A stretch of DNA of 64,000 bases, taken from Saccharopolyspora shandongensis (GTDB taxonomy: Bacteria > Actinomycetota > Actinomycetes > Mycobacteriales > Pseudonocardiaceae). Positions 41,423 to 50,923 of this stretch are shown piece by piece (position 1 is the stretch's first letter; each line of letters starts with the position of its first letter). The notes under the pieces are model-generated. The model did not search any database and was not told where the DNA came from. It saw nothing but the letters and a program-made list of their open reading frames with translations. The position numbers and the translations under genes are program-made. Where the stretch lies: assembly GCF_900106995.1 (NCBI RefSeq), contig NZ_FNOK01000040.1, positions 1 to 64,000 on the forward strand. Direction: 5' to 3'.

Positions 41423-44400
41423 GCGCGGACAGCACGGAATCGGTGCCCACTGCCAACCGCTGGCGGCTGCACCGCGGCGGGATCGTCAACATCTGGCAGT
41501 ACGCCGAGACGACCTTCGACCTGGGCGGCGGCCGGGCGATCTTCCAGGGCACCAACGGCTCCGGCAAGTCCCGCACCCTGGAGCTGCTGCTGCCGCTGTG
41601 CCTGGACGGCGACCTCCGCCAGCTGGGTTCGAAGGGCTTCGACACGGTCAGCATCCGGCGCCTGATGCTCGACGAGTACCCGGGCGGGCCGAACCGGATC
41701 GGCTACGCCTGGATCGAGCTGCACCGCGAAACCCCCGACGGCGGCGAGGAATTTCTCACCTGCGGAATCGGCGTGAAGGCGTCGAAGACCTCGCAGGCGA
41801 TCAGCGACTCGTGGCGGTTCATCACCAGCCGCCGGGTCGGCATCAACCTTTACCTGGTCGGCGCGGACCGGGTGCCGCTGGGTTCGGCGCAGCTGCGCGA
41901 ACTGCTCGGCGCCGACTGCGTCCTCGACGACCAGGCATTCCGCGCGAAGGTCGCCGCCTCGGTCTACGGCGTGCCCGCCGCGCGCTACGGCGACCTGCTG
42001 CACCTGCAGCGCACGCTGCGCAACCCCGACGTCGGCCTGAAGGTCCTGGAGGGGCAGCTGGAGCAGATCCTGTCGGACGCGCTGCCGCCGCTGGACCCGG
42101 GCCTGATCGAGCGGCTGGCGACGTCGTTCGACGACCTGGAGTCGATCCGGGAGAACATCGTCCGGCTCACCGGCGCGGACAAGGCGCTGACCGCGTTCCT
42201 GTCCACCTATTCCGGCTACGCCTTCGGCGCTCTGCGCGACCGCGCCGATGCGATGCGCACCGCGCAGGACAGGCTGCGTGCGCTGCGCAAGGAGCTGACC
42301 GGCCTGGAGAAGCAGGTTTCGGGCAAGCAGCGGGACAGGGAGAGCGCGCAGGAGACCATCGCCGAACTCGAACGGCGCGAGGCGGAGCTGGAATCCAGCA
42401 TCGACGCGTTGCGCTCCCACCCGGCGTACTCCGAGCTGCAGAACCTGCGCGACCGCGAGCGGCTGGTGGAAAGCGCCCGCGCCGCAGCGGTTTCCGCGCT
42501 CGACACGGCGAGCAAGCACCGCGCTCAAGAGCACCGCTCGGCTGAGTCGGTGGTCGGCATGCTGCGCCGGTTGACCGGCGATTCGGAGGCGGCCGGGCAG
42601 GCCGCGGCCCGCGCCGCGCAGCAGCTTTCGACGGCGGGGCTGGACGGGGCGCTGGTGCCGCGGCCACCGGCCATTCCGGCCGCCGAGGTGCGGTCCGAGC
42701 AGGCGCGGGTGCGCACCTCGCCGGAGCCGGACGCCGAGCCGCTGCCCGTCGACCGCTACGCCGCGCCGCAGCTGGACACCGATGCACTGGCCGCGGAATT
42801 CCGCGCTGCCGTGGGAACTTCCGAGGAGGTCTCGGCGGTCGCCCGGCAGCGTTCGGCGCTGACGCTCGCGCTGCACCAGCAGGCCCAGGAGCTGGACGGC
42901 GAGCAGGACGAGGTCGGCGAGCTCCAGCGGCAGGCGCGGCAGGCGCAGCTGACCTCGACGGAGGCGGCCGGCCGACGCAACCAGGCGCAGCAGGAACTCA
43001 CCGACGCCGCGGCGGTGTGGGTGGAACGCGCGCAGAAGTGGGCCGTGGCCTGGCCATCCACTGTGGACGACCAGCTGCCGGAGCCGCCGTCGGCGGAGGA
43101 CCTCGTCGCGGACCGGTCTGCGACGCGGCAAGCCCGCGAGCAGGCGCGCCGCTGGGCCAAGCCGCAGCTACACGAGGCCCGCCGCCAGGTCGCCGAGGTG
43201 GAGCAGGAGATCGCCGAGCTCCACGCGGAATCCCGGTCCCGCGAACAGGAACTCGCCGAGCTCCGCGCCGGCCACGAGCAGACGCCGAACCGCCCCGCCT
43301 GGGCCGACGCCGAACGCGACACGGCCCGGGGCCGGGCCTTCTACGAACTCGTGGACTTCCAGCCGTCGCTGGACGAATCCGACCGGGCCGGGCTGGAGGC
43401 GGCGCTGCAGTCCAGCGGCCTGCTCAACGCCTGGGTCACCGCGGAGGGCGAGGTCCCCGGCCTCGCCGACCTGCTCGCCGCACCGGCCGAGCCCGGCTCC
43501 GGCGGCACACTGGCCGAGCTCCTGTCGCCCGCCGCCGAGGCCGACTGCCCGGTGTCGCCGGAGCGGGTCGCCGCCCTGCTGGCCTCGGTGTCGATCGACG
43601 GCGGCGCCGGGCTTTCGGTGTCGGTCACCGGCGCCTGGCGCGCGGGGGTGTTGTCCGGCTCCTGGCGCAAGGAAGCCGCGGAGTACGTCGGCGCGGGCGC
43701 CCGCGAAGCGGCCCGGGCCCGGCGCATCGCGGAGCTGGAGGAGGACCTCGCGCGGCTGCGCGCGGAGACCGGCGAAGCCGAGCGCCGGCATCGCGAGGCG
43801 AGCGAGGACACCGCGGCGCTGGAGCAGCACCTCGAGTCCTACCCGGACGACAGCGACCTGCTGACCGCGCACGCCAAGCTGACCACGGCGATCGAGTCCG
43901 CCGCGGACGCCGACCAGAAGGCCGTGCAGCTGCGCGAGCAGCACGAGAGCGCCGATCAGCGCTGGCAGGCGGCGCAAGCCGAGCTGGTGCGCTCGGCGGG
44001 CGAAGCCGACCTGCCCGCCGACACGCAGGCGCTCGACGCCGCCCACCGCGCCGTCCTCGACGCCCGCGCGGGCATCGACGCGCTCCGCGAGGCGATCGAG
44101 TCGCGCTGCCTGCCGACGCTCACCGACCTGCGGGATCTCTCGCTGCACCACGACGCGGCGGTGGCCGACCGGATGGAGGCCGAGTCGCAGGCCGAGCAGC
44201 GCTGTGCCGAGTACGCGGAGCAGGCCACCGGCCTCGCCGAGCTCACCTCCGCCGTCGGCGGCGAGGCGCAGCAGATCGCCGACAAGGTCGGCGCTTTCGA
44301 GCGGGAGCGGGCCGAGCTGCGCACGCAGCTGCCGCAGGCGCGGGAGAAGATCAGCTCGCTGCGGGAGTCCTCGGCGCGGTTGGAAACCCAGCTGGAGCAC

Positions 44401-45522
44401 AAGCAGTCGCAACTCGCGGGCCGGGAGCAGGATGCGACGTCGGCGACCGAAGCCTTCCAGCAGGCGGTGCGGATCCCGGGCCTGTGGTCGGCCGCGGACG
44501 TCGGCGAGACCGCGCCGGACGACCCGGCCGATGCGGCGCGGGTGCTCGCCGAGGCGGACCGCCGGGGCTCGTCGGAGGCCACGGTGCTCAACCGGCTGCA
44601 AACCCTGCAGCACTCGCTGAGCGGCAACTACGACATCACGGCCGCCGACCAGCACGGTCTGCTCACCGTGACCGTCACCGGTGAGGAGGGCCCGCAGCCG
44701 GTGGCCGACGCCGCGCGCCGGGTCGGCGAACGCCTCGGCGAACAGCGCGGCTATCTCAACGAGCGCTACCAGTCGATCTTCGCCGACTACCTGATCCGCG
44801 ACCTCGCGGAGCGCCTGCGCGGCCAGGTCGGCATCGCCGAAGACCTGTCCAAGCGGATGAACGAGGTGCTCGACGGCGCCCGCTCCAGCCAGGGCGTGCA
44901 CGTCCAGCTGGACTGGCAGCCGTCGGCGGCGCTCGGCGACGACATCAAACAGGCCATCGACCTGGTCCGCACCCCATTCGCCAGCCGCAGCGACGACCAG
45001 GACGCGCTGCTGCGCCGGGTGTTCACCGACCTCATCGAGTCCGAGCGGGACAGCACTTCGGGCGGCTACGCGGAAATCCTGGCGCGGGCGCTGGACTACC
45101 GGTCGTGGTTCGCGTTCACGGTGCGGGTCCGCGACACCGGCCCGGACGGCAAGCCTCGCGTCCGGCGGCTGCGGCAGCTGTCCTCCGGCGAGACGCGGCT
45201 GATCTCCTACGTGACGCTGTTCGCCGCGGCGGCGGCGTTCTACGACGCGGTCAGCGTGTCCTCGGACGGACGCGGGCCGCTGCGGCTGGTGCTGCTGGAC
45301 GAGGCGTTCGAGCGGCTGGACGACCCGACGATCGCGCGGATGCTCGGCCTGCTGGTGGACCTGGACATGGACTGGCTGATCACCTGGCCGAGCGGCTGGG
45401 GCGTGTCCCCGAAGATCCCGAAGATGCACATCTACGACGTGCTGCGTCCGCGCAGCGGCCACGGCATCGCCTGCACCCACACCACCTGGGACGGCGCCGC
45501 CCTCGACCGCGCCGACGGATGA
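41419..45522 (+). CDS. jetC: Wadjet type III JetC, SMC-like ATPase (TIGR02680)
   Basis: A 1367-residue SMC-type motor. The N-terminal head has Walker A GTNGSGKS (Lys50); long coiled coils run at about 280-440, 480-680 and 780-1030; the C-terminal head has the signature LSSGE (about 1254) and Walker B LVLLDEAFERLDD (Asp1294-Glu1295). All ATPase residues are intact. In Wadjet the MksB-like motor extrudes DNA and measures small closed circles. It is followed by a perfect stem-loop at 45557-45593. Confidence 0.93.
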   Translation: MSADSTESVPTANRWRLHRGGIVNIWQYAETTFDLGGGRAIFQGTNGSGKSRTLELLLPLCLDGDLRQLGSKGFDTVSIRRLMLDEYPGGPNRIGYAWIELHRETPDGGEEFLTCGIGVKASKTSQAISDSWRFITSRRVGINLYLVGADRVPLGSAQLRELLGADCVLDDQAFRAKVAASVYGVPAARYGDLLHLQRTLRNPDVGLKVLEGQLEQILSDALPPLDPGLIERLATSFDDLESIRENIVRLTGADKALTAFLSTYSGYAFGALRDRADAMRTAQDRLRALRKELTGLEKQVSGKQRDRESAQETIAELERREAELESSIDALRSHPAYSELQNLRDRERLVESARAAAVSALDTASKHRAQEHRSAESVVGMLRRLTGDSEAAGQAAARAAQQLSTAGLDGALVPRPPAIPAAEVRSEQARVRTSPEPDAEPLPVDRYAAPQLDTDALAAEFRAAVGTSEEVSAVARQRSALTLALHQQAQELDGEQDEVGELQRQARQAQLTSTEAAGRRNQAQQELTDAAAVWVERAQKWAVAWPSTVDDQLPEPPSAEDLVADRSATRQAREQARRWAKPQLHEARRQVAEVEQEIAELHAESRSREQELAELRAGHEQTPNRPAWADAERDTARGRAFYELVDFQPSLDESDRAGLEAALQSSGLLNAWVTAEGEVPGLADLLAAPAEPGSGGTLAELLSPAAEADCPVSPERVAALLASVSIDGGAGLSVSVTGAWRAGVLSGSWRKEAAEYVGAGAREAARARRIAELEEDLARLRAETGEAERRHREASEDTAALEQHLESYPDDSDLLTAHAKLTTAIESAADADQKAVQLREQHESADQRWQAAQAELVRSAGEADLPADTQALDAAHRAVLDARAGIDALREAIESRCLPTLTDLRDLSLHHDAAVADRMEAESQAEQRCAEYAEQATGLAELTSAVGGEAQQIADKVGAFERERAELRTQLPQAREKISSLRESSARLETQLEHKQSQLAGREQDATSATEAFQQAVRIPGLWSAADVGETAPDDPADAARVLAEADRRGSSEATVLNRLQTLQHSLSGNYDITAADQHGLLTVTVTGEEGPQPVADAARRVGERLGEQRGYLNERYQSIFADYLIRDLAERLRGQVGIAEDLSKRMNEVLDGARSSQGVHVQLDWQPSAALGDDIKQAIDLVRTPFASRSDDQDALLRRVFTDLIESERDSTSGGYAEILARALDYRSWFAFTVRVRDTGPDGKPRVRRLRQLSSGETRLISYVTLFAAAAAFYDAVSVSSDGRGPLRLVLLDEAFERLDDPTIARMLGLLVDLDMDWLITWPSGWGVSPKIPKMHIYDVLRPRSGHGIACTHTTWDGAALDRADG

Positions 45523-45846
45523 TCTTCGCGCGGCTCTGGTGGTTGATGCGGCGTCGTGAAGCTCTTCCCCGCGGGCGTGGAGGAAGAGCTTCAGGCGCAA
45601 TTTCGCGAGAAATCGACGGCCACCCGGGTGGCTGTCGATCCCTCGCGAAGGTTGGCGCCACCTGCGCAAACCGAGCGGGTGACCGCGGAGCGCTGCGGGC
45701 CTCATCACCCGACACTGGTGCGGTTCCTCGCGAAATTGCGCCCATGCCGGGTGACCGTGGACCTAGCCGGAGCCGTGCCCGGGGGTGGGTTGTCAGCAGG
45801 CGTCCGTGACGCCGCATACTGCCGAGCGAAATGGGGGCGAGTTGAC
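45523..45846. other. Hairpin-rich spacer between jetC and jetD
   Basis: Three structures lie in 324 bases. (1) A 12-base perfect stem at 45557-45593. (2) An inner palindrome at 45612-45639, GCCACCC/GGGTGGC within ATCGAC/GTCGAT. (3) A 16-base inverted repeat enclosing most of the spacer: GGCGCAATTTCGCGAG at 45594-45609 and CTCGCGAAATTGCGCC at 45727-45742. No open frame here looks coding. Confidence 0.65.
45557..45593 (+). terminator. Stem-loop after jetC
   Basis: TGAAGCTCTTCC (45557-45568) pairs perfectly with GGAAGAGCTTCA (45582-45593), 13-base loop, 34 bases past the jetC stop. It probably ends or attenuates the jetABC message, giving jetD separate control. Confidence 0.65.
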
Positions 45847-47106
45847 GTGAGTGTCGAGGACGACGTCCGCGCGGCGTGGGGCGTTGAGCCGCTGCGCGGG
45901 CTGTGGGAGAAGGCCCGGGAAGCGCTGGAGGTGGCGAGCCCGCCGGCGACGTTCCGGCTGGAGCTTCCCGACGCCGAAACCCAGCGAGCCGTCGGCGAGC
46001 TGTACGGCCGCCCGATGTGGGGCCAGGGCACCCGGATCAGCCTGTCCAAACTGGACGAAGCGACCCGGCGGAGCCGGTTCGCGTTGGGACTGGCGGAAGC
46101 CCTGGAGATCCTGCACGAGCAACCGCTGACGCGACGTGAGGCCGCGGAGCGGGACGAACGGCGCGAGCGGACCGCGGAGACCCTGCGAGCGGCACTCGCG
46201 GAGCGAGGGCTCGCGACGGCCGCATGGGCGGAGCCGTGGACGCAGTGGCTCCGGCAGTACGGGCGAGTCGGCGACGACGAGCTACCCGCCGTCGCGCGGA
46301 GCGCGGCTAAGGCGCTGGGCGCGTTAGCGCTGGCGGAGCCGCCGGAGGCGTGGACGTCGCGCAGCGAGCTCGCGGCGAGCGTTGGCGGAGCGCATGCTTT
46401 CGACAACGGCACGGCGTTGAGCCGGGTCGTGCTCAAGGCGGCCGCGCTGGCGCACGGCGTGGAAACGCCGGGCAACGAGCGCGAGCGCCGGGCTTTGTGG
46501 GAGCGCTGCGGGGTCACGCTCGATGCCGTGTCCGCGACCGTGCTGTGCTGGGCCTTGCCGCTGGTCGGCTCGGACGACTGGTCGCAGGGCGTCCGGCAGC
46601 GGACCGCACAGGGCCTGCCGACCCATCTGACCCACCTAGACCTGCGCGCCGCTCCGGCCCGCCTCGTAGCACCCGGCACCGCGATCGCGGTGTGCGAGAA
46701 CCCGCGAGTCCTCGAATCGGCCGTCGAAGACGGCATCGCGCATCCCGTGGTCTGCGTGTCGGGCCGCCCCTCGACCGTCACCCGGGCGCTGTTGCGGCGC
46801 CTCGTGGACTGCGGTGCCGTTCTGCACTACCACGGCGACTTCGACTGGCCGGGCGTCAGCATCACCAGTTCGCTCCTGGCGCACCACGGTGCGCGCCCCT
46901 GGCGGATGTCCGCGGCCGACTACCGCGAGGCGCTCGACCAGGCCGCGGCGAACCGCACCGACCTGCCCAACCTCGTCGGCGTCCCGCTCGAAACGCCCTG
47001 GGATCCGCGGCTGTCCGAGCTAATGAGCACGGCGGCCCGGGCGATCGAAGAGGAAGCGGTGCTGCCCACCCTCCTCGCCGACCTCCGGCGCGGGCTGAGC
47101 ACCTGA
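45847..47106 (+). CDS. jetD: Wadjet type III JetD, Toprim nuclease (TIGR02679; DUF3323-DUF2399)
   Basis: A 419-residue protein. The N-terminal half (DUF3323) includes VEPLRGLWEKAREALE and LYGRPMWGQGTRISLSKLD. The C-terminal DUF2399 half carries a Toprim-like site: Glu284 in IAVCENPRVLES and Asp331-x-Asp333 in YHGDFDWPGVSI. JetD is the topoisomerase-VI-like subunit that cleaves plasmid DNA. All acidic residues are present, so it should be active. The GTG at 45847 is chosen because earlier residues come from the hairpin spacer; GGGGCGAG lies upstream. Confidence 0.9.
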   Translation: MSVEDDVRAAWGVEPLRGLWEKAREALEVASPPATFRLELPDAETQRAVGELYGRPMWGQGTRISLSKLDEATRRSRFALGLAEALEILHEQPLTRREAAERDERRERTAETLRAALAERGLATAAWAEPWTQWLRQYGRVGDDELPAVARSAAKALGALALAEPPEAWTSRSELAASVGGAHAFDNGTALSRVVLKAAALAHGVETPGNERERRALWERCGVTLDAVSATVLCWALPLVGSDDWSQGVRQRTAQGLPTHLTHLDLRAAPARLVAPGTAIAVCENPRVLESAVEDGIAHPVVCVSGRPSTVTRALLRRLVDCGAVLHYHGDFDWPGVSITSSLLAHHGARPWRMSAADYREALDQAAANRTDLPNLVGVPLETPWDPRLSELMSTAARAIEEEAVLPTLLADLRRGLST

Positions 47107-47130
47107 CCGCCCGCTGGCCGGAAACGCGCC

Positions 47131-47616
47131 TCAGAGCAGCTGGTACATGACGTGCAGGCCCACGTAGCCGTGGGCCGGGTGGTGGAACGCCTCCGGCAAG
47201 GTCGCCACGATCCGCATGCCGAGCGATCGCCAGAGCGCGACGGCCCGTTCGTTGGTCTCGACGACCGCGTTGAACTGCATCGCGCGGAAGCCGTCCGCTC
47301 GCGCCTGGTCCAGGACGTGGCGGCCCAGCGCCCGGCCCGCACCGCGCCCGGCGTGTTCGGGGTCGACCATGAAGCTGGCCGTCGCGACGTGCGCGGCCGG
47401 CCCCTCGTGGTTCGGGCCGGACACCGCGGTGCCGACCACTCGGCCGTCGTCGACGGCGACGACCGTCCGGCCCGGTGGCTGCTGGAACCAGCGCTGCCTG
47501 GCGCGCCGCTCGTCGATGTCGCGGTCCCAGGAGAACGTCTCCCCCGCCGCCGCGATCTCCCGCATGAACGGCCAGATCGCCGACCAGTCGTCGGGGTGCG
47601 ATTCGCGAATCCGCAT
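47131..47616 (-). CDS. GNAT family N-acetyltransferase
   Basis: A 161-residue GCN5-type acetyltransferase: IRESHPDDWSAIWPFMREI, TVVAVDDGRVVGTAV, FMVDPEHAGRGAGRALGRHV (acetyl-CoA loop, Q/RxxGxG/A form) and FNAVVETNERAVALWRSLGM. It moves acetyl to an amine of an unknown acceptor. TAGCTT lies 7 bases before the ATG (leaderless). It is convergent with jetD, with a 24-base gap. Confidence 0.9.
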   Translation of the reverse strand: MRIRESHPDDWSAIWPFMREIAAAGETFSWDRDIDERRARQRWFQQPPGRTVVAVDDGRVVGTAVSGPNHEGPAAHVATASFMVDPEHAGRGAGRALGRHVLDQARADGFRAMQFNAVVETNERAVALWRSLGMRIVATLPEAFHHPAHGYVGLHVMYQLL

Positions 47617-47712
47617 GGCCCGCAAGCTAAGGCCCCGGGCGGGCCGGTCGCCACCCGTTTTCGGTCCCGGATGAAGTTGTGCGAAGCCCGGGAGTGCGCT
47701 TACTTTCGCCGC

Positions 47713-48273
47713 ATGGCGTCGGTCGTCGTGGAGTTCTCGGCGCGGGAGCCGGAGCGGCTCGCGCGGTGGTGGGCCGACGTGCTCGGCTGGCGGCTCGACA
47801 CGGGGTCGGGGTTCGTCGTCCAGCCGACCGGCCCCGGGGTGCCGCTGCGGTTCGTCGCCAGCGGCCGCGCCAAGAGCGGCAAGAACGGCGTGCACCTGGA
47901 CCTGCGCAGCGAAACGCACGACGACCAGAACCGGATCGTGGAGCGGTTGTTCAACGCCGGCGCCCGGTTCGCCGACATCGACCAGAGCAGCGAGGTGCCG
48001 TGGGTGGTGATGGCCGACCTCGAAGGCAACGAGCTGTGCGTGCTCGAACCGCGCAAGGTCTACGCCAACACCGGCCCGGTCGCCGCGGTCGTGGTCGACA
48101 CCCCGGATCCGCGCTCGGACGCCCGGACCATGGCGGCGGCGACCGGCATGGAACTGGCGGGCGAGCGCACCGAGTTCGCATCCCTGCACCCGGTCTCGGG
48201 CGAAGGACCGTTCCTGGAGTTCCTGGAGAACGACGACGGCCCGGAGGGCATGCTCCGCGTCCTCGTCGAGTGA
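47713..48273 (+). CDS. Glyoxalase-like (VOC) domain protein
   Basis: A 186-residue protein with VEFSAREPERLARWWADVLGWRL split over its first module, GVHLDLRS and ADLEGNELCVLEP as the usual metal-strand motifs, and a second weaker module. It is of the actinobacterial glyoxalase_6 type; substrate unknown. TTGTGC-N18-TACTTT lies upstream, with the -10 ending 6 bases before the ATG. Confidence 0.82.
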   Translation: MASVVVEFSAREPERLARWWADVLGWRLDTGSGFVVQPTGPGVPLRFVASGRAKSGKNGVHLDLRSETHDDQNRIVERLFNAGARFADIDQSSEVPWVVMADLEGNELCVLEPRKVYANTGPVAAVVVDTPDPRSDARTMAAATGMELAGERTEFASLHPVSGEGPFLEFLENDDGPEGMLRVLVE

Positions 48274-48301
48274 GCCGCGCCGCTGGTCGGGTGCGGACGG
48301 C

Positions 48302-49357
48302 TCAGCGGTGGGCCGGTTCGATGATCTTGACGCCGTGCAGCCGCCGGATGAAGTCCGCGCCGAACGCCGTGGCCGGGGTGTGGGCGCCGGGGGCCGGCGG
48401 CTCGGAGCGCAGGGCGCCGACCGCGCGGAGCACCGCGTCCGCCGTGAGGTCGTAGGTGTCCGGGCCGATCAGGGCCGCCGACACGCTCTTGCCATCCGGC
48501 GCCGTCGCCTCCGCGTACACCTCGACCCAGCTGCGCGAGCGGGTCGCCCGGCCTGGGCCGCGCACGGCCGCGCCGATCGCCGCCCTGCCCAGCCGCTGCA
48601 CGATGTGCGACCCCATCACGACCTGCGACAGCCTGGCCGAGCGCGGGCCGGTCCGGGTGAGCCCGGGCAGGTGCGCGAAGGTGGTGATGTTGCCGATCCC
48701 GGTGCTGCGGTAGGCCGTGCTGACGTCGCCCCAGGGCAGCGAGGCGACCCGGCGCGGCCCGGACGGGAACGGGATCTCGCGCCGCCGCCACGCCATCGGC
48801 ACGGCGCGCACCTCGCCGTCGATGCGGGCCCGCCCGCCCAGCGCGGCTCCTTCCAGCGCGCTCTTCAGCGTCCCGCCGCTGATCCCACCGCTGGAGTGGA
48901 AGGCGAGATCGAGGTGCGTCGCCGTCTGCAGCTCGGCGGCGACCATCGCGGCCAGGCAGTCGGTGGGCACCACGTCGAAGCCCGAGCCTGGCAGCAGCAC
49001 CACCCCGGCACGCCGGGCGTCGTCGTGGCGTGCGAAAACCGCCTCGAACACGTCGATCTCACCGGTGATGTCGAGGTAGTGCACGCCGGCGCGCAGGCAG
49101 CCCTCGATCATCGGCGCCGACGTCGCCGAGAACGGCCCGGCGCAGTGCGCCACGACGTCGACATCGCGCAGCGCCTCGGCGACCGCGTCCGGGTCTGCGA
49201 GGTCGAAGACCCGGTAGGGCAGGCCGCGCGGCGTGGCGAAGGCCGCGACCTTGCCCGGATCGCGCCCGGCCAGCACCGGCCGCTCGCCGCGGTCGAGCGC
49301 CAGGTCAGCGACCAGCTGACCGGTGTAGCCGCTCGCTCCGTAGATCATCCAGGTCAT
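48302..49357 (-). CDS. Saccharopine dehydrogenase-like / trans-acting enoyl reductase family
   Basis: A 351-residue protein with an N-terminal NADP fold (WMIYGASGYTGQLVADLAL, LAGRDPGKVAAF), then VVAHCAGPFSATSAPMIEGC, GVHYLDITGEIDVFEAV and VVPTDCLAAMVAAEL. These are the marks of the saccharopine-reductase-like family that in mycobacteria includes trans-acting enoyl reductases for lipid synthesis. No polyketide synthase is nearby, so the substrate is open. GGGAGG precedes the ATG. Confidence 0.85.
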   Translation of the reverse strand: MTWMIYGASGYTGQLVADLALDRGERPVLAGRDPGKVAAFATPRGLPYRVFDLADPDAVAEALRDVDVVAHCAGPFSATSAPMIEGCLRAGVHYLDITGEIDVFEAVFARHDDARRAGVVLLPGSGFDVVPTDCLAAMVAAELQTATHLDLAFHSSGGISGGTLKSALEGAALGGRARIDGEVRAVPMAWRRREIPFPSGPRRVASLPWGDVSTAYRSTGIGNITTFAHLPGLTRTGPRSARLSQVVMGSHIVQRLGRAAIGAAVRGPGRATRSRSWVEVYAEATAPDGKSVSAALIGPDTYDLTADAVLRAVGALRSEPPAPGAHTPATAFGADFIRRLHGVKIIEPAHR

Positions 49358-49460
49358 CGCAATCCTCCCGGTCACGCCGAACACCCTGGTAACGAACACC
49401 CCTGGGAACGGTCACGGGTTGCCCCGAGTTGTTCCGATCACCCGAGATCGCCGCGCGCGA

Positions 49461-50207
49461 TCAGCTCGCCGAGCGGCCGAGGGCGGCGGCGATCGCGCTC
49501 GCCGTGTCCCGGACCTGCCCGAGGAGGCGCTCCAGCTCGGGCAGGTCGGCGTCCGCTCGCACCGTCGTCAGCGAGACGGCGGCCGCGAGCTGCCCGGTGG
49601 CGTCCGGGATCCCCACGCCGATGCAGTGCACCAGCGGCTCGAACTCCGCCTGGTCGGTGGCGTAGCCGAGCCGCTCGACCTCGGCGAGGTGGTCGCGGAA
49701 CTCGGTCTCGTCGGTGATGGTGCGCTCGGTGTAGCGGGTGAAGGCGTGCGCGGACAGCAGGCGGTCCCGGCGTTCGGCGGGCAGCGCCGCCAGGATCACC
49801 TTGCTGGCGGCGGCGGTGTGCAGCGGCACCGCCCGGCCGATCCGCGACCAGGTGCGGATCGACGCCGCGCCGTCGATCTTGTCGACGTAGACGATCTGAC
49901 CGTCCACCAGCTGCGCCAGGTGCACCGTCGAGCGCGTGGCGTCCGCGAGCGCGATCAGGTGCGGCCGGGCGACGGCGCGCAGGTCCATCTCCTCCAGCAC
50001 CTGCTGGCCGAGCTCGACCAGCCGGAACCCGAGGCGGTACCGGCCGTCCGGGCCGCGGGCGATCAGGCCGCCGTCGGCCAGCGGCTGCAGCATGCGCAGC
50101 GCGGTCGAGCTGTGCACGCCGAGCTCGCGCGCCAGCTCCGCGATGGTCTTGGGCGCCGCGGCGAGGGTTTCGAGCACGTGGACCGCCTTGGCGACCGTCT
50201 TCGACAT
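49461..50207 (-). CDS. IclR family transcriptional regulator
   Basis: A 248-residue protein with an N-terminal winged helix (KTIAELARELGVHSSTALRM, residues about 22-41) and an IclR effector domain (GQIVYVDKIDGAASIRTWSR, LHTAAASKVILAAL, GYATDQAEFEPLVHCIGVGI). It binds a small acid or aromatic inducer. The ATG at 50207 is favoured by GAAGGGG five bases upstream; GTG at 50213 is too close to it. No adjacent catabolic gene points to the target. Confidence 0.92.
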   Translation of the reverse strand: MSKTVAKAVHVLETLAAAPKTIAELARELGVHSSTALRMLQPLADGGLIARGPDGRYRLGFRLVELGQQVLEEMDLRAVARPHLIALADATRSTVHLAQLVDGQIVYVDKIDGAASIRTWSRIGRAVPLHTAAASKVILAALPAERRDRLLSAHAFTRYTERTITDETEFRDHLAEVERLGYATDQAEFEPLVHCIGVGIPDATGQLAAAVSLTTVRADADLPELERLLGQVRDTASAIAAALGRSAS

Positions 50208-50536
50208 CGACACCCCTTCGATTGCGCTGCAACATTAACAGAGGAATTGCAAATATTGCAGCGCGAGTCCGCGTCGGCGCCCGCCGACACTCGACCGAAA
50301 CCCACTCCGGCCGCGGCAAAACGACAAGAATTCACTTTTCATGCGGCCATCCAATCCGATCTCATCCCTCCTGCCCGGACGCGCGGGCACGACAAGAGCA
50401 CGCCACCACAACTAATTGCGAAACTCGCTCGGGTGAAAGATTGCGCCCGAACCAGCCCCAAATTGACAGCAAACCTGGCGAGTGATCGACTTCTCGTTGC
50501 CCCGTCAGCAATTCGGTACACGAAAGAAGGCCCCGA
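50208..50536. other. Divergent control region of iclR-like gene and small secreted protein
   Basis: The iclR side carries the inverted repeat at 50224-50264. For the plus-strand secreted protein, TTGACA at 50463-50468 with TCGACT 17 bases on is the best promoter, about 50 bases before its start. The middle is AT-richer than its surroundings, with no gene. Confidence 0.4.
50224..50264. promoter_or_regulatory. Inverted repeat upstream of the IclR gene
   Basis: GCGCTGCAA (50224-50232) and TTGCAGCGC (50256-50264) are perfect complements 23 bases apart, with further TTGCA half-sites between. They begin 17 bases upstream of the IclR start and fit an autoregulatory operator. Confidence 0.5.
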
Positions 50537-50923
50537 ATGCGACACTCGCCCGTCCTGCTCAGCGCCGCGTTGACCGCCGCCGCGTTCGCGATCGTGCCGA
50601 CCGCCCCGGCGCTCGCGGCAGCGCAGCAAGCTCCGGCTTGCGCGCTGTTCGCCTACCAGCCGACGCGTGACGGCAACACCCTGACCGCCATCGGCGGGCG
50701 AGTCGGGTGCCTGAACAGCGCGACGGTCACCGTACGGATCGTCGTCGAGCAGAAGGACGCGGCACCGAAGGTGATCGGCGAGTTGGCGCAGAGCGGCACC
50801 GAGATCAACCTGACCACGAAGGCACCGTGCAACTCCGGCGCCACCGTCAGGGTGCACACCGAGACGATCAGCTCGACGGGATCCATCGCGCATTCCCCGG
50901 CGAGCACCTTCGAGCGGTGCTGA
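50537..50923 (+). CDS. Small secreted protein with four cysteines
   Basis: A 128-residue protein with a Sec signal peptide (MRHSPVLLSAALTAAAFAIV, cleavage likely after APALA). The mature part of about 100 residues is beta-rich with four Cys (CALFAY, GCLNS, PCNSG, FERC), probably two disulfides. I do not recognise a family. GAAAGAAGG precedes the ATG. Confidence 0.72.
   Translation: MRHSPVLLSAALTAAAFAIVPTAPALAAAQQAPACALFAYQPTRDGNTLTAIGGRVGCLNSATVTVRIVVEQKDAAPKVIGELAQSGTEINLTTKAPCNSGATVRVHTETISSTGSIAHSPASTFERC

Noticed and set aside
43168..45708. An 846-codon open frame on the minus strand
   Set aside because: Antisense to jetC, which has clear ATPase motifs; the shadow has none.
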